From: Ancylobacter polymorphus
GTDB lineage: Bacteria > Pseudomonadota > Alphaproteobacteria > Rhizobiales > Xanthobacteraceae
Direction: 5' to 3'
Length of the DNA: 64,000 nt
Assembly (NCBI RefSeq): GCF_022836935.1
Contig: NZ_CP083239.1
Span: 2,246,001 to 2,310,000 of the forward strand
Shown here: positions 1-11,757 of the stretch, piece by piece
Numbering within the stretch: the first letter of the stretch is position 1
Layout: each line of letters opens with the position of its first letter
Position numbers and translations under genes: made by a program
Notes under the pieces: model-generated
Database searches by the model: none
Seen by the model: only the letters and a program-made list of their open reading frames with translations
Told to the model about the DNA's origin: nothing

Positions 1-2925
1 CTGCACGCGACGCTGATGTCGGTGCTGCGCGGCGGCGAGAGCGACGGGTTCAACGCGCTGGCGCTGACCGCCCAGCTCGGCTGGCGCGACATCGCGCTGC
101 TGCGGGCGCTGGGGCGCTATCTTCGGCAGGTCGGCATTCCCTTCAGCCAGGACTATCTCTGGCAGACGCTGAACGCCCACCCCGGCATCGCGCAGAAGCT
201 GGTGGCGCTGTTCCATGCCCGCTTCGACCCCGAACAGGGCGAGCGCCGGGCTGAGCGGCAGGAGGAACTGCGCGCCGCCATTGAGGCCGCGCTGGCGGAT
301 GTGCCGAGCCTCGACGAGGACCGCATCCTGCGCCGCTTCGCCAATCTCATCGGTGCGGCGGTGCGGACCAATTTCTTCCAGCGCGCGCCGCAGGGCAGCC
401 ACCGCCCGACCATCGCCTTCAAGTTCCTCAGTGCCGAGGTCGAGGGACTGCCGCAGCCGCGCCCGCTGTTCGAGATTTTCGTGCAGTCGCCGCGCGTCGA
501 GGGCATCCATCTGCGCTTCGGCCGGGTGGCGCGCGGCGGGCTTCGCTGGTCCGACCGGCCGCAGGATTTCCGCACCGAGGTGCTCAGCCTCGTCAAGGCG
601 CAGCAGGTGAAGAACGCGGTGATCGTGCCGGTGGGCGCCAAGGGCGGATTCGTGCCGCAGCAGCTTCCGGCCGGGCCGCGCGAGGCGATCCAGGCCGAGG
701 GCGTCGAAGCCTACAAGCTGTTCATTTCCAGCCTGCTCGACGTGACCGACAATATCGAGGACGGCCAGACCGTCCACCCCGCGCAGACGGTGCGGCACGA
801 CGAGGACGACCCCTATCTCGTCGTCGCCGCCGACAAGGGCACCGCCACTTTCTCCGACACCGCCAACGCGCTGTCGCTGGAGCGCGGCTTCTGGCTCGGC
901 GACGCCTTCGCCTCCGGCGGTTCGGTCGGCTATGACCACAAGGCGATGGGCATCACCGCTCGCGGGGCGTGGGAGGCGGTGCGCCGGCATTTCCGCGAAC
1001 TCGACATCGACATTCGCCGCACGCCCTTCACCGTGGCCGGGGTCGGCGACATGTCGGGCGACGTGTTCGGCAATGGCATGCTGCTGGAGAACACGATCCG
1101 CCTGGTCGCCGCCTTCGACCATCGCGACATCTTCCTCGATCCGAACCCCGACCCCGAGCTCTCCTTCCGCGAGCGCCAGCGGCTGTTCGCGCTGCCGCGC
1201 TCCAGCTGGCAGGACTATGACAAGTCGCTGATCTCGCCCGGCGGCGGCGTGTTTCCGCGCAGCGCCAAGAGCATTCCGCTCACCCTGGCGATGCGCGAGA
1301 TTCTGGGCTTCGAGGCCGCCTCCGCTTCGCCCGCCGAAGTGATCAGCGCCATCTTGCGCGCGCCGGTGGACCTGCTGTGGTTCGGTGGCATCGGCACCTA
1401 TGTGCGCGCGACCAGCGAGACCGACGCGCAGGCCGGCGACCGCGCCAATGACGGCGTGCGCATCACCGGCAGCCAGATCCGGGCGCGGGTCATCGGCGAG
1501 GGCGCCAATCTCGGCGTCACCCAGCGCGGGCGCATCGAGGCAGCGCGCCGCGGCGTGCGGCTGAACACCGATGCCATCGACAATTCCGCCGGCGTCAACA
1601 CCTCCGACATCGAGGTGAACATCAAGATCGCCATGGCGCCGGCCCTGCGCGAGGGGCGGCTCGACCCGCAGGCGCGGGCGCAGGTGCTGGCCGGCATGAC
1701 CCCCGAGGTCGCCGCGCTGGCGCTGACCAACAATTATCTGCAGACGCTGGCGCTCTCGCTCGCGGAAATGCGCGGGCTCGACGATCTCGGCTTCCTGCAG
1801 CGGCTGATGCAGCGGCTGGAAGCGCGCGGCCTGCTCGACCGGGCGGTGGAGTATCTGCCCACTGACAACGAGATCGCCGAGCGGCGCGGGCGCGGCGAGG
1901 CGCTGACCCGGCCGGAAATGGCGGTGCTGCTGGCCTATGCCAAGCTGTCCGTCCATGCCGACCTGCTCGACACCGACGTGCCGGACGACCCCTATCTCGC
2001 GCGCGAACTCGCGGCCTATTTCCCGCCCGAACTGCGCGAGCATTTCCCGGAAGGCGTCGAGCATCACCGGCTGCGGCGCGACATCATCGCCACCCGGCTG
2101 TCCAACGCCATGATCAACCATGGCGGGCCGGCCTTCGTCGCCCGGCTGATGGACGAGACCGGCGCGGGCATTGACGGCATCGCCAAGGCCTTCGCCGTGG
2201 TGCGCGACGGTTTCGGCCTCGCCGGGCTCAACCGCGAGATCGACGCGCTGGACGGGCTGGTGCCGGGCGCGGTGCAGCTCGACCTCTATGGCGTCGTGCA
2301 GGACATGCTGCTCGACCGTGCCATCTGGTTCCTGCGCAATGTCGACCTCCGGCGCAATCTCGACGACCTCGTCGGCCATTACGCCGCCGGCATCCCGCCG
2401 GTGGAGAAGGTGCTGGCCGGCCCGGTGCGCGAATTGCTGCCCGAAGAAGCGCGGGTGCTGCACGATGCCCGCATCAGCCAGTGGACGCAGGCCGGCGTGC
2501 CGGAGGCGCTGGCGCGCCGCATCGCCCGCCTGCCGGCGGTGGAGAGCGCCACCGATATCGTGCTGATCGCCGACCGCACCCGCGCGCCGCTGGCGGATGC
2601 CGCCGTGACCTTCTTCGCCGTCGCCCTGCTGTTCCGGCTGGAGCGCATTCTCGGCCCTGCGCGGACCTTGACGGTGACGGACTATTACGACCGGCTGGCG
2701 CTGGAGCGGGCGCTGGCGGCGTTCGAGAGCGCGGTGCGCCGGCTCACCGCCGAGGTGATCGAGGAGCACGGCGCCGGCGTCGCCGGGGTGTCGAGCTGGG
2801 CACGGGCGCGCGGCGAGGTGGTGGAGCGCGCGCGCAATGGCGTGCACGAGATCGCCGGCTCGGGGCTCAGCGTGTCGAAGCTGTCGGTGGCGGCGAGCCT
2901 GATCGGCGATCTGGTGCGGGGGTAG
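1..2925 (+). CDS. NAD-glutamate dehydrogenase, large type (3' part; 5' end outside window)
   Basis: C-terminal part (about 974 residues) of a large NAD-specific glutamate dehydrogenase of the 1,500-1,600-residue class, which deaminates glutamate to 2-oxoglutarate and ammonia with NAD+. The frame is open from base 1 with no start, so the N-terminal regulatory region is upstream of the window. The catalytic core is recognisable: RVARGGLRWSDRPQDFRTEV, then VPVGAKGGF with the substrate-binding lysine, DKGTATFSDTAN and GVGDMSGDVFGNGML of the dinucleotide-binding region. The remaining roughly 500 residues form the helical C-terminal domain typical of this class. It ends at TAG before a repeat-bearing spacer. 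Family identity is secure; only the truncation by the window edge is unusual. Confidence 0.95.
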   Translation: MHATLMSVLRGGESDGFNALALTAQLGWRDIALLRALGRYLRQVGIPFSQDYLWQTLNAHPGIAQKLVALFHARFDPEQGERRAERQEELRAAIEAALADVPSLDEDRILRRFANLIGAAVRTNFFQRAPQGSHRPTIAFKFLSAEVEGLPQPRPLFEIFVQSPRVEGIHLRFGRVARGGLRWSDRPQDFRTEVLSLVKAQQVKNAVIVPVGAKGGFVPQQLPAGPREAIQAEGVEAYKLFISSLLDVTDNIEDGQTVHPAQTVRHDEDDPYLVVAADKGTATFSDTANALSLERGFWLGDAFASGGSVGYDHKAMGITARGAWEAVRRHFRELDIDIRRTPFTVAGVGDMSGDVFGNGMLLENTIRLVAAFDHRDIFLDPNPDPELSFRERQRLFALPRSSWQDYDKSLISPGGGVFPRSAKSIPLTLAMREILGFEAASASPAEVISAILRAPVDLLWFGGIGTYVRATSETDAQAGDRANDGVRITGSQIRARVIGEGANLGVTQRGRIEAARRGVRLNTDAIDNSAGVNTSDIEVNIKIAMAPALREGRLDPQARAQVLAGMTPEVAALALTNNYLQTLALSLAEMRGLDDLGFLQRLMQRLEARGLLDRAVEYLPTDNEIAERRGRGEALTRPEMAVLLAYAKLSVHADLLDTDVPDDPYLARELAAYFPPELREHFPEGVEHHRLRRDIIATRLSNAMINHGGPAFVARLMDETGAGIDGIAKAFAVVRDGFGLAGLNREIDALDGLVPGAVQLDLYGVVQDMLLDRAIWFLRNVDLRRNLDDLVGHYAAGIPPVEKVLAGPVRELLPEEARVLHDARISQWTQAGVPEALARRIARLPAVESATDIVLIADRTRAPLADAAVTFFAVALLFRLERILGPARTLTVTDYYDRLALERALAAFESAVRRLTAEVIEEHGAGVAGVSSWARARGEVVERARNGVHEIAGSGLSVSKLSVAASLIGDLVRG

Positions 2926-3057
2926 GCCGGGCGTTTGGGCGCCCAGTGCGGTTGCCTTCGCCCAAAGGAAGACCGGCCACGCGTGGCGCGACCGGCTCGC
3001 AAACATATTCCCTGGACAATGGCCGCACCCGGTCCCGACGCGGTCGCATCCATGACC

Positions 3058-3146
3058 GTCATCCCGGAGGGCCGTAGGCCCATCCGGGATCGTCATCCAA
3101 ATGGAGAACGGTCCCGGCTCTGCGCTACGCGCCGGCCGGGATTACG
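3058..3146. repeat. Pair of palindromic intergenic repeats
   Basis: Two adjacent imperfect palindromes in the spacer between the glutamate dehydrogenase gene and acs. The first (3061-3090) pairs ATCCCGGAGGGCC with GGCCCATCCGGGAT around a 3-nt loop. The second (3113-3140) pairs CCCGGC with GCCGGG around TCTGCGC-type sequence. The same core motifs recur at 13655-13686 and 52141-52237, so this is a dispersed repeat family. The genes on either side converge here, so the hairpins could also act as terminators, although there is no U-tract. Confidence 0.7.
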
Positions 3147-3191
3147 GAGGGGAGCCGGGCTACCCGGATCCCCGCTTCCACCGTATGCCGC

Positions 3192-5150
<1,959 letters not shown>

Positions 5151-5200
5151 GGCGTTCTCCCCATCAGGCGGCGCTGTGCGCCCTCTCTTGCTTCGGCGGG

Positions 5201-5229
5201 ATTATGGTGACCCCGCCGGGGCGGGACAA
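5201..5229 (-). promoter_or_regulatory. Predicted sigma70-type promoter of acs
   Basis: Reading leftward, a -35 TTGTCC (5229-5224) and a -10 CATAAT (5206-5201) are separated by exactly 17 bp, about 50 bp upstream of the acs ATG. Spacing and position fit a vegetative promoter. It is a pattern match only. Confidence 0.45.
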
Positions 5230-5291
5230 GCGCGCGGGCGCGCAACTTTGGTCGGTAGGTAGTCGCGCGGAGGGGCGAACCACGCCGGCTT

Positions 5292-5954
5292 TCAGCGCGG
5301 CTTCGGGCGCCAGACGGCGGTGGCCTTGATCTCCGCGTCTTCCAGCTCGCGGGAGACCGGAACGGCATAATCCGCCATCTTTTCCAGCCGTTCGCGCGGC
5401 AGATAGGAGCGGCCGGGATCGCCGATCCACACCTCGACGCCGCCCGCCGCGAGGGCTTCCAGCCAGGCGAAGACCCGCGTCGCCAGGTCGCGCTCATAGG
5501 CGATGTCGCCGGCCAGCACCACGTCCCAGCCGCCCTCGGTGCCCACCACATCGGCGGTGAGCACGTCCACCGCCGCACCGTTGAGGGCGGCATTCGCCGC
5601 GATGGCGGCATGGGCGAAGCGGTCGATGTCGGCGCAGGCGACATGGGCCGCGCCGGCCTTCATCGCGGCGATGCCGACCAGCCCCGAGCCGGCGGCGAAA
5701 TCCAGCACGCGCTTGCCGCGCACTGTCTCGGGATGGTCAAGGATGTAGCGCGCCAGCGCCTGCCCGCCGGCCCAGGCGAAGGCCCAGAATGGCGGCGGCA
5801 GGCCGATCTCGCCCAGTTCCTCCTCGGTCCGTTGCCAGATCGGCAGCGATTCCTCGGCGAGGTGCAGTGTGATTTCGGGCACCAGCGGCGGGGCGAGGCG
5901 CTGCGTCTCGGCGCGGATGAAGGCGGCGGGGTCGGCGATGCCGCGCGGCGTCAC
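5292..5954 (-). CDS. Class I SAM-dependent methyltransferase (protein-lysine/NNT1-like)
   Basis: About 220 residues with a Rossmann methyltransferase core: PPPFWAFAWAGGQALARYI, then GKRVLDFAAGSGLVGIAAM (SAM-binding motif I), the acidic ADID strand end and DVVLAGDIAYE. This arrangement is that of the COG3897 group (ETFB-lysine/nicotinamide N-methylase-like), which methylates proteins or small amines; the substrate cannot be read from sequence. A GTG at 5954 is preferred as start because it overlaps the TGA of the upstream EVE gene (GTGA), implying translational coupling; an in-frame ATG at 5990 would overlap by 40 bp. The pair forms a small operon with the EVE-domain gene. Confidence 0.82.
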   Translation of the reverse strand: MTPRGIADPAAFIRAETQRLAPPLVPEITLHLAEESLPIWQRTEEELGEIGLPPPFWAFAWAGGQALARYILDHPETVRGKRVLDFAAGSGLVGIAAMKAGAAHVACADIDRFAHAAIAANAALNGAAVDVLTADVVGTEGGWDVVLAGDIAYERDLATRVFAWLEALAAGGVEVWIGDPGRSYLPRERLEKMADYAVPVSRELEDAEIKATAVWRPKPR

Positions 5955-6370
5955 AATGTGCCGCCCGCCATCTCCAGCACGATGTCCCATTCGGCGTCGG
6001 TGACGGGCTGGACGGAGAGGCGGGAGAATTTCATCAGCGCCATGTCGGCGAGGCGCGGTTCCGCCTTCACCGCCGCGAGCGACACCGGGTTCTTCAACGC
6101 CGCCACCGCCTTGAGGTCGACCATGACGAACTTGCCCGAGGGATCGGAGGGGTCGGGATAGGCTTCCTTGATCACCTCGACGATGCCGACGATCTCCTTG
6201 CCCTCATTGGAGTGGTAGAAGAACCCGCGATCGCCGAGCCGCATGGCGAGAAGCTGCTGCTTGGCCAAGTGGTTGCGCACACCGTCCCAATGGGTGCCCT
6301 TGTCGGCAGCGGCGACCTGCTGCTCCCAGGACCATTTGAAGGGTTCGGACTTGTAGAGCCAGTGCGCCAT
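5951..6370 (-). CDS. EVE domain-containing protein
   Basis: 139 residues from the ATG giving MAHWLYKSEPFKWSW. The opening WLYKSEP, the WDGVRN segment, the MRLGDRGFFYHSNEGKEIVG strand pair and the late FSRLSVQPV are diagnostic of the EVE fold (PUA-like), which binds modified bases such as 5-methylcytosine derivatives. Two further upstream ATGs are in frame, but the chosen start gives the canonical N-terminus. Its stop overlaps the start of the methyltransferase gene, so the two are probably co-expressed. Molecular target unknown. Confidence 0.9.
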   Translation of the reverse strand: MAHWLYKSEPFKWSWEQQVAAADKGTHWDGVRNHLAKQQLLAMRLGDRGFFYHSNEGKEIVGIVEVIKEAYPDPSDPSGKFVMVDLKAVAALKNPVSLAAVKAEPRLADMALMKFSRLSVQPVTDAEWDIVLEMAGGTL

Positions 6371-6458
6371 TTCCATTCCTCGTCGCCTCGCCGGGAGGCC
6401 CATTCACTTACCGCCTCGCCGCGCCTCCGTCATCCCGCAGGGCCCGGCGGGCCATATC

Positions 6459-7448
6459 TCACGCTTCCGCCTTTTGCGGGCGTGCCAGCAGCGAACCGAT
6501 CGCCTGCTCGATGCCATGGCGCCCGGCCAGCACGTCTTCCACCGCGCGGGCGATAGGCATGTCGACGCCGCGCGCCTGCGCCATCGCCACCAGCACGCTG
6601 GCGGTGAGCGCGCCCTCCGCCAGTTTGCCCGCCGGGTGCAGGCCGTCCTCCTGGCCGAGGCTGAGACCGAGCGCGTAGTTGCGCGACTGCGCGGTGGAGC
6701 AGGTGAGGATGAGGTCGCCGAGGCCCGACAGGCCGGTGAGCGTTTCCGCCCGCGCGCCATACGCCTTGCCGAAGCGCTTCAGCTCGGCGAAACCGCGTGC
6801 GATCAGGGCCGCCCCGGCGCTGGCGCCGAGCCTGCGGCCGCCGACAATGCCGGCGGCGATGGCGAGCACGTTCTTGGCCGCGCCGCCGATCTCGACCCCG
6901 CGCACATCCTCGCTGTGATAGAGCCGGAACGAGCCGGAGCCCAGTGCGGTGGCCAGCGCCTCCGCCACCGCGCCGTCCCGCGCGGCCAGCGTCACGGCGG
7001 TGGGCAGGCCGGCGGCGACATCGGCGGCGAAGCTGGGACCGGAGAGAATGGCGGGCACCGCCCGCGGGCAGGCCTCGCCCAGCACCTGCGTCATGAACAG
7101 CGAGGTGCCGCGCTCGATGCCCTTGGCGCAGGTGACGACCGGCGTGCCCGGCGCGAGATGCGGGGCGAGGGCGGTCGCCACCGCACGGCTGGCCTGTGCG
7201 GGCACGACGAGGAGCACCGCATCGGTGGCGGCGGCGGCGGCGAGATCGTCCGTCGGGCGCACCGAATCGGCCAGCGACACGCCGGGCAGATGAGCGGGAT
7301 TGGCCCGCCGCTGTGTCAGTGTCTCCATCAGCGCCGCGTCGCGGCCCCACAGCACCACCTCGCGCCCTGCGCGAGCGGCGGCATTGGCCAGCGCCGTTCC
7401 CCAGGCGCCGGCCCCGACCACGCCGATGGAGGCGAAGCGTGCCGGCAT
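6459..7448 (-). CDS. gpsA: Glycerol-3-phosphate dehydrogenase [NAD(P)+]
   Basis: 329 residues. Reduces dihydroxyacetone phosphate to sn-glycerol 3-phosphate for phospholipid synthesis. The N-terminal [14 protein letters not shown] dinucleotide-binding loop, [29 protein letters not shown], the catalytic-lysine region [16 protein letters not shown] and [12 protein letters not shown] are all present. The start ATG overlaps the tsaD stop by one base (TGATG), so it is translated behind tsaD; this tsaD-gpsA coupling is common in alphaproteobacteria. A small spacer with a weak GC hairpin separates it from the EVE gene. Confidence 0.96.
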   Translation of the reverse strand: MPARFASIGVVGAGAWGTALANAAARAGREVVLWGRDAALMETLTQRRANPAHLPGVSLADSVRPTDDLAAAAATDAVLLVVPAQASRAVATALAPHLAPGTPVVTCAKGIERGTSLFMTQVLGEACPRAVPAILSGPSFAADVAAGLPTAVTLAARDGAVAEALATALGSGSFRLYHSEDVRGVEIGGAAKNVLAIAAGIVGGRRLGASAGAALIARGFAELKRFGKAYGARAETLTGLSGLGDLILTCSTAQSRNYALGLSLGQEDGLHPAGKLAEGALTASVLVAMAQARGVDMPIARAVEDVLAGRHGIEQAIGSLLARPQKAEA

Positions 7449-8584
7449 CAGCCGCCGATCCCTTCGGACGCGACCGGAGGTGCGGCAGGGGTGTCGGTGC
7501 CAGCCTCGGCCGCCTGCGCGGCGGCACGCATCGCGCCCACGCCCTCGATTTCGCCGAGCGGCCAGCGGGCGCGGGGGGAGGCGTCGAGCCCGTCGTGAAG
7601 GCCGCGCGCCAGCCGCTCGGCGCCGGCCCAGGCGATCATCGCGCCATTGTCGGTGCACAGCTCCGGTGGCGGCACGGCGAGGCGGGTGCCGCCATCGGCC
7701 GCGACCTTGTGCAGCGCCCGGCGCACCGACTGGTTGGCCCCGACGCCGCCGGCCAGCACCAGCGCGGAAGGCTTCAGCCCCTGATGGCGCATCAGCCGCA
7801 GCGCGCAGCGCACGCGGTCGGCGAGAATATCGACCACCGCCGCCTGGAACGAGGCGCACAGATCGTTCACATCCTGCTCGCTTAGCGGGGCGATCTTCAG
7901 CGCCTCGATGCGCACGGCGGTCTTGAGGCCGGACAGCGAGAAATCCGGCACCGGCTTGCCATGCAGCGGCCGCGGCAGGGCGAAGCGCTCGGGGTCGCCC
8001 TGCAGCGCCGCGCGTTCCACCGCCGGGCCGCCGGGATAGGGCAGGCCGAGCATCTTGGCGGTCTTGTCGAAGGCCTCGCCGATGGCGTCGTCCATCGTGC
8101 CGCCGAGCTTCTCATATTCACCGATGCCGGTGACGGCGACGAGCTGGGTGTGCCCGCCGGAGACGAGCAGCAGCAGGAAGGGGAAGGGCACCTTGTCGGT
8201 GAGCCGCGCGGTGAGGGCGTGCGCTTCGAGATGATTGACCGCGACCAAGGGCTTGTTCGCTGCCAGCGCCAGCGCCTTGGCAGTGGTGAGGCCGACGATG
8301 ACACCGCCGATCAGCCCGGGGCCGGCGGCGGCGGCGATGCCGTCGATCTCGTCCAGCCGCAGCCCGGCGGCGCGCAGGGCGCGTGCGACGAGATGGTCGA
8401 GCACCTCGACATGGGCGCGGGCGGCGATCTCCGGCACCACGCCGCCATACTCCGCGTGGTCCTCGGTCTGCGAATGCACGATGTTGGACAGGATCGCGCC
8501 GGTCCCGTCGGCACGCCGACGCACCACCGCAGCGGCGGTCTCGTCGCAGGTGGTCTCGATGCCGAGCAGGAGAAGATCACGCAT
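7448..8584 (-). CDS. tsaD: tRNA threonylcarbamoyladenosine transferase TsaD
   Basis: 378 residues. Transfers threonylcarbamoyl to A37 of ANN-decoding tRNAs, together with TsaB and TsaE (not in this window). Starts with [18 protein letters not shown], followed by [13 protein letters not shown] carrying the metal-binding histidines, [15 protein letters not shown] and [12 protein letters not shown], the ASKHA-fold signatures of the Kae1/TsaD family. The ATG at 8584 gives the canonical N-terminus; in-frame sequence upstream belongs to the divergent hemC promoter region. It is head-to-head with hemC (61 bp apart) and coupled to gpsA. Confidence 0.97.
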   Translation of the reverse strand: MRDLLLLGIETTCDETAAAVVRRRADGTGAILSNIVHSQTEDHAEYGGVVPEIAARAHVEVLDHLVARALRAAGLRLDEIDGIAAAAGPGLIGGVIVGLTTAKALALAANKPLVAVNHLEAHALTARLTDKVPFPFLLLLVSGGHTQLVAVTGIGEYEKLGGTMDDAIGEAFDKTAKMLGLPYPGGPAVERAALQGDPERFALPRPLHGKPVPDFSLSGLKTAVRIEALKIAPLSEQDVNDLCASFQAAVVDILADRVRCALRLMRHQGLKPSALVLAGGVGANQSVRRALHKVAADGGTRLAVPPPELCTDNGAMIAWAGAERLARGLHDGLDASPRARWPLGEIEGVGAMRAAAQAAEAGTDTPAAPPVASEGIGG

Positions 8585-8645
8585 TGACTTTACGGGGTTG
8601 GCCGGTGAACTGAACGCATACGAACCGCTAGCACCGCAGGACGGC

Positions 8646-9575
8646 ATGACGCAATCGCTTCCCAAACTCCGGCTCGGCACCCGTGGCAGCCCGCTCGCCC
8701 TGTGGCAGGCGCATGCGGTACGCGACGCGCTCTTGAAGGCGCATCGCTGGCCGGACGAGGCGGTGGAAGTGCAGGTGATCCGCACCACGGGCGACGCCAT
8801 CACCGACCGCGCGCTCTCGGAAGCCGGCGGCAAGGGTCTGTTCACCAAGGAGCTTGAGGAAGCGCTGCTCGACCGGCGCATCGACCTCGCCGTGCATTCG
8901 GCCAAGGACATGCCGACGCGGCTGCCGGACGGGCTGCACCTTGTCGGCTACCTCCCGCGCGCGGATGTGCGCGACGCGCTGATCCTGCGCGAGGGCGTGG
9001 CGCTGCGCGACCTCAAGCCCGGCGCTCGCGTCGGTACCGCCTCGCTGCGGCGCGAGGCGCAGCTGCGCCGGCTGCGGCCGGACCTCGACGTGTCGCTGCT
9101 GCGCGGCAATGTACACACCCGCCTCGCCAAGGTGGAAAGCGGCGAGTTCGACGGCACGCTGCTCGCCTATGCCGGCCTCAGCCGCCTCGGCCTCGCCGAC
9201 AAGGTGAGTTCGGTGCTGGAGACGACGGATTTCCTCCCCGCCGTCGGCCAGGGCGCGGTGGCGATCGAGACCCGTTTTGGCGATATCGCGGTGGACGCGC
9301 TGGTGGTGCCGGTGGTCAGCCCCGCCACTGGCCTCGCGCTGCGCGTGGAGCGGGCCTATCTCGCCGAGCTCGACGGCTCCTGCCGCACGCCGATTGGCGG
9401 GCTGGCGCAGGTGGAAGGCGACGAGATCCGCTTCCGCGGCGTGGTGCTGGCGCCGGACGGCTCGCGCTTCTACGAGATCGTGCGCTATGGGCCGATCAAC
9501 CGGGCGCTGGAACTCGGCATCGCGGCGGGCAAGGAAATGCGCGCCATTGTTCCGGCCGATCTGCTGCCGCACTGA
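8646..9575 (+). CDS. hemC: Porphobilinogen deaminase (hydroxymethylbilane synthase)
   Basis: 309 residues. Polymerises four porphobilinogens into hydroxymethylbilane. Family hallmarks: [15 protein letters not shown] at the N-terminus, [33 protein letters not shown], and [10 protein letters not shown] carrying the cysteine that holds the dipyrromethane cofactor. The start ATG (MTQSLPKLR) lies 61 bp from the divergent tsaD. It is the first gene of hemC-hemD-mitofilin-like-hemY, with hemD overlapping its stop codon (TGATG). Confidence 0.97.
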   Translation: MTQSLPKLRLGTRGSPLALWQAHAVRDALLKAHRWPDEAVEVQVIRTTGDAITDRALSEAGGKGLFTKELEEALLDRRIDLAVHSAKDMPTRLPDGLHLVGYLPRADVRDALILREGVALRDLKPGARVGTASLRREAQLRRLRPDLDVSLLRGNVHTRLAKVESGEFDGTLLAYAGLSRLGLADKVSSVLETTDFLPAVGQGAVAIETRFGDIAVDALVVPVVSPATGLALRVERAYLAELDGSCRTPIGGLAQVEGDEIRFRGVVLAPDGSRFYEIVRYGPINRALELGIAAGKEMRAIVPADLLPH

Positions 9576-10279
9576 TGCGGGTGCTGGTGACACGGCCGCA
9601 GCCGGACGCGCAGGCCACCGCCGCTCGGCTGCGCAACGCCGGATGCGACGCGCTGGTCGATCCGATGCTGACGGTGGAGCCGCTGCCCGATGCGCTTCTG
9701 CCCGCCGGCACTTTCGACGCCGTGACCCTGACCAGCGTCAATAGCGCCCGGCTGCTGGGCACCCGCCCGGAACTGCCGGCGCTGGCCGGCCTGCCGCTCT
9801 ATGCCGTCGGCCGGCGCACGGCGGCGGCGGCGCCGGAGGCGTTCACCGAGGTGCATGTGGCGGGCGGCGACGGGGCGGCGCTGGGCGCCTTGCTGCGCGA
9901 ACGCCTGCCGGCCGGGGCGCGTCTGCTCTATATCGCCGGCGAAGAGCGGGCGGTGGACATCGGCGCGGTGCTGGCGGATGCCGGCATTTCCACCGAACTT
10001 TTCGTGATCTACCGCACCGTGCCGGCCGAGGCGCTGGCGCCGGCCACCGTGGAGGCGGTGCGGGCGGGGCGGATCGACGCGGCCTTCCATTTTTCGCCGC
10101 GCACGGCGGCGACGCTGGCGGGGCGGGCGGAAGCGGCGGGGCTGGCGACGCATTTCCGCCATGTCGAGCATCTGTGCTTCTCCGCCAATGTGGCGAAGCC
10201 GCTGGCGGCGATGGGCTGGCCGACCCGGATCGCGCGCGAGCCGACCGAGGACGGGCTGTTCGATCTCATCGGCCGGTAA
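9575..10279 (+). CDS. hemD: Uroporphyrinogen-III synthase
   Basis: 234 residues, the normal size for HemD, which inverts ring D and cyclises hydroxymethylbilane to uroporphyrinogen III. The sequence opens [19 protein letters not shown] and contains LTSVNSARLL and LYIAGEERAVDI; HemD sequences are poorly conserved, so context matters. Its ATG overlaps the hemC stop. The next gene begins after a 95-bp spacer, so haem and membrane-protein genes probably share a transcript. Confidence 0.93.
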   Translation: MRVLVTRPQPDAQATAARLRNAGCDALVDPMLTVEPLPDALLPAGTFDAVTLTSVNSARLLGTRPELPALAGLPLYAVGRRTAAAAPEAFTEVHVAGGDGAALGALLRERLPAGARLLYIAGEERAVDIGAVLADAGISTELFVIYRTVPAEALAPATVEAVRAGRIDAAFHFSPRTAATLAGRAEAAGLATHFRHVEHLCFSANVAKPLAAMGWPTRIAREPTEDGLFDLIGR

Positions 10280-10374
10280 ACCATCGCAGTCTCCCGAGGT
10301 TGCGGCGCGGGGACGGGCGGTCTATCCCGGAACCAGGGGCCAGCCCGGCGCTTTATCAAGGCGGAGGTAAGGAC

Positions 10375-11757
10375 GTGGCGACAGACGATCCCAATAAGAG
10401 CGCGACCGACAAGCCGGAGGCGGGGGCCAAGCCCGCGCGCCGCAAGCCGCCGACGCTCGACCTTTCCGCCCGTGACGTGACGCCCGAGGGGGAGAAGGTT
10501 TCCGACGACGCGGCCACGACGCCGGTGCCGGCGGATGAGGCCGCTTCCGCGGCCCCGCCGGACACGTCGACGCAAACCCCAACCGGTCCCGAGGCGCCTG
10601 CCGTCGGCGAGGTCCCCGTGCTCGACGCCGGTGCGACGCCCCCCGACACGAAGGAGCCGGCGTCGACGGACGCGCCTGCTGACGCACGACCGGACCCGCT
10701 GGAGCCGGTGCATCCCGTGCCGCCGCCGGCCGCGCCGGCGCCGAAGCGCCAGCTGGGCCTGTTCGGCACGCTCCTCGTCGCGCTGATTTCCGGCGTGATC
10801 GGCGCCGCTTTCGCCGTCGCGGTGGTTTCCGCCTTTTCCAGCGCCGAGCAGAATGTCGAGGCCATCACCGAGCTGGAAGCGCGCGCGCTCGATCTGCGCC
10901 AGCGGCTGGAAATGCTGGAAGCGCGCAATGGCGACGCGCCGGCGCCCGGGCTCGCCGCCCCCGCTGAACTGGCGACCCGGCTCGATGCGCTAGAAAGCGG
11001 GCTCGGCGCGCTCGGCTCCAAGGTCGACGCCCTTCCGGCCACCGCGCCCGCCGCGGCGCCGGCGGCTTCGCCCGAGGATGTCGCGGCGGTGAAGGGACAG
11101 GTCGCGACGCTGGAACAGCGGGTGAATGCGCTTCCGGCGCCGGCTCCGGCCGCCACCCCGGCCGCGCTCGACGCCACCAATGCCCGCCTCGCCGCGCTGG
11201 AGGAAAAGCTCGGCGCGGCCACCGCCGCTCAGCGTAGCAGTGGCCAGGGTGCGGCGCAGATCGTCGTGCTCGGCACCCTGCGCGAGGCGGTGATCGACGG
11301 TCGCCCCTTCGCCACCGAACTGAAGGCGGCGCAGGCGCTGCTGGGTGATCAGGGCGCGCCGCTCGCGACGCTGCAGCCCGCCGCCGCCACCGGCTATGCC
11401 ACCGATGCGGCGCTCGCCGCGCAGCTGCGTGCCGCCACCGCGCCGAAGGCCGAGGCGGCGCCAGCCGCTGCCACGGAAGAGGGCGTCGTCGGCACGCTGT
11501 TGAAGGGCGCGCAGAAGCTCGTCACCATCCGCCGCTCCGATGAAGCCGCCGCCTCGGCCGATCTCGCCAAGGCGGAAGCCGCGCTGGCGCGTGGCGATGC
11601 GGAGGGCGCGCGCACGGCCATCGCCACGCTGCCGGAAGCCGAGCGTAACGCGGCCCAGCCCATGCTCGCCGCGCTCGACGCCCGGCAGGCGGCGCTCACC
11701 ACCCTCGCCGAACTGCATCGGCGGGCGCTCGCCACTCTCGCGGGAGCAAGCCAGTGA
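10375..11757 (+). CDS. Mitofilin-like (COG4223) inner membrane protein
   Basis: 460 residues from a GTG placed just after GGCGGAGGTAAGG, a good ribosome-binding site; longer in-frame extensions run into hemD. Residues 1-115 are low-complexity, Pro/Ala/Asp/Thr-rich and probably cytoplasmic. One transmembrane helix (LFGTLLVALISGVIGAAFAV, about residues 123-150) is followed by coiled-coil segments (LEARALDLRQRLEMLEARNG and further heptads) and a C-terminal helical region. The arrangement matches alphaproteobacterial mitofilin/MICOS-related proteins, which are encoded between hemD and hemY and thought to shape intracytoplasmic membranes. Exact function here is inferred from that family. It is coupled to the next gene by a GTGA overlap. 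Confidence 0.85.
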   Translation: MATDDPNKSATDKPEAGAKPARRKPPTLDLSARDVTPEGEKVSDDAATTPVPADEAASAAPPDTSTQTPTGPEAPAVGEVPVLDAGATPPDTKEPASTDAPADARPDPLEPVHPVPPPAAPAPKRQLGLFGTLLVALISGVIGAAFAVAVVSAFSSAEQNVEAITELEARALDLRQRLEMLEARNGDAPAPGLAAPAELATRLDALESGLGALGSKVDALPATAPAAAPAASPEDVAAVKGQVATLEQRVNALPAPAPAATPAALDATNARLAALEEKLGAATAAQRSSGQGAAQIVVLGTLREAVIDGRPFATELKAAQALLGDQGAPLATLQPAAATGYATDAALAAQLRAATAPKAEAAPAAATEEGVVGTLLKGAQKLVTIRRSDEAAASADLAKAEAALARGDAEGARTAIATLPEAERNAAQPMLAALDARQAALTTLAELHRRALATLAGASQ